This document shows, one piece after another, positions 24,328-24,544 of a stretch of 24,544 bases of DNA. Below the pieces are notes generated by a model that searched no databases, was not told the DNA's origin, and worked only from the letters and a program-made list of their open reading frames with translations. Numbering within the stretch: the first letter of the stretch is position 1; each line of letters begins with the position of its first letter. A program made the translations under genes and the position numbers. Source of the stretch: Tateyamaria sp. (GTDB lineage: Bacteria; Pseudomonadota; Alphaproteobacteria; Rhodobacterales; Rhodobacteraceae); the NCBI GenBank assembly GCA_018668195.1, contig JABITU010000046.1, forward strand, positions 1 through 24,544. The letters are read 5' to 3'.

Positions 24328-24544
24328 ATAACATTCCAAAACCTACGTATGCGTATGTTCCGGGTGTGAATGCCCGTCATCCCGAAGATTGGTTCGACCC
24401 ATTAAAGCATGATGTGATGCCGGGCATGACCGAAGTCGATATGCAGAAAAGCCATGCGTGGCGCGCCGGCATGCTCTATCGTCAAGAAGGATTTTTCTGG
24501 GAGTGCCACGAAGTATTGGAACCCTTGTGGTTGGTCGCACCGCC
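24324..24544 (+). CDS. DUF309-family protein, 3' end beyond the window
   Basis: An ATG at 24324 overlaps the hydrolase stop codon (ATGA) and opens a frame that stays open to the right edge (73 codons). The translation starts MNNIPKPTYAYVPGVNARHP and contains AGMLYRQEGFFWECHEVLEPLW at about 49-70, which matches the DUF309 core (a helix with a His-Glu pair in ECHEVLE). The function of DUF309 is unknown; the His and Glu suggest a metal or catalytic site. The gene is cut by the window end. Overlapping start and stop codons show it belongs to the same operon as the ligase and hydrolase. Confidence 0.8.
   Translation, partial: MNNIPKPTYAYVPGVNARHPEDWFDPLKHDVMPGMTEVDMQKSHAWRAGMLYRQEGFFWECHEVLEPLWLVAP

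Overview
The window looks like chromosomal DNA of an alphaproteobacterium of the Rhodobacteraceae (Roseobacter group). The reasons are the style of the housekeeping proteins (membrane-anchored cytochrome c of the CycM/cy type, short-tailed HemF, ClpS beside an RsmC-like methyltransferase and an SDR, divergent hemC/hemE), the moderately high GC content and the presence of a TRAP transporter. I see no rRNA, CRISPR array, insertion sequence or phage gene. This assignment rests on family recognition, not on a search.

Layout. 1-233: no recognisable gene. 234-1708 (+): NudC-type NADH pyrophosphatase and a small SRPBCC-fold protein. 1861-2691 (-): prephenate dehydratase. 2830-3339 (+): membrane-anchored cytochrome c with a good intrinsic terminator. 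3527-9258 (+): a tightly overlapping yejABEF-type peptide ABC importer operon, with three short dyads just upstream. 9328-11723 (-): D-Ala-D-Ala carboxypeptidase and a HAD hydrolase. 11802-13943 (+): clpS, an RsmC-like methyltransferase and an SDR-fold protein lacking the catalytic lysine; then hemF (14015-14908, +). 15148-17103 (-): a fatty acid desaturase and, upstream of it, hemC. 17172-18345 (+): hemE and a CAU tRNA. 18718-21747 (+): a three-gene TRAP transporter. 21980 to the right edge (+): benzoate-CoA-ligase-like enzyme, alpha/beta hydrolase and the start of a DUF309 protein.

How the genes work together. HemC, HemE and HemF catalyse three steps of the tetrapyrrole pathway. The hemC-hemE divergent spacer holds an 18-bp palindrome, TGTCA-N8-TGACA, that fits the PpsR/CrtJ photosynthesis repressor pattern (TGT-N12-ACA). 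A weaker site of the same pattern overlaps the hemF ribosome-binding site. If real, this would place the organism among aerobic anoxygenic phototrophs. The right-hand block reads as uptake (TRAP) followed by CoA activation of an aromatic or related acid. The ligase, hydrolase and DUF309 genes overlap by 1 and 4 bases, so they form an operon that continues past the window; box-type benzoyl-CoA genes beyond the edge are a guess.

Most of the window is ordinary core genome. The observations most worth checking are the PpsR-like sites, the cut-off ligase/hydrolase/DUF309 operon with its dyads, the lysine-less SDR, the three dyads before yejA, and the C5-A68 mismatch in the tRNA acceptor stem. I did not find a clearly new system.
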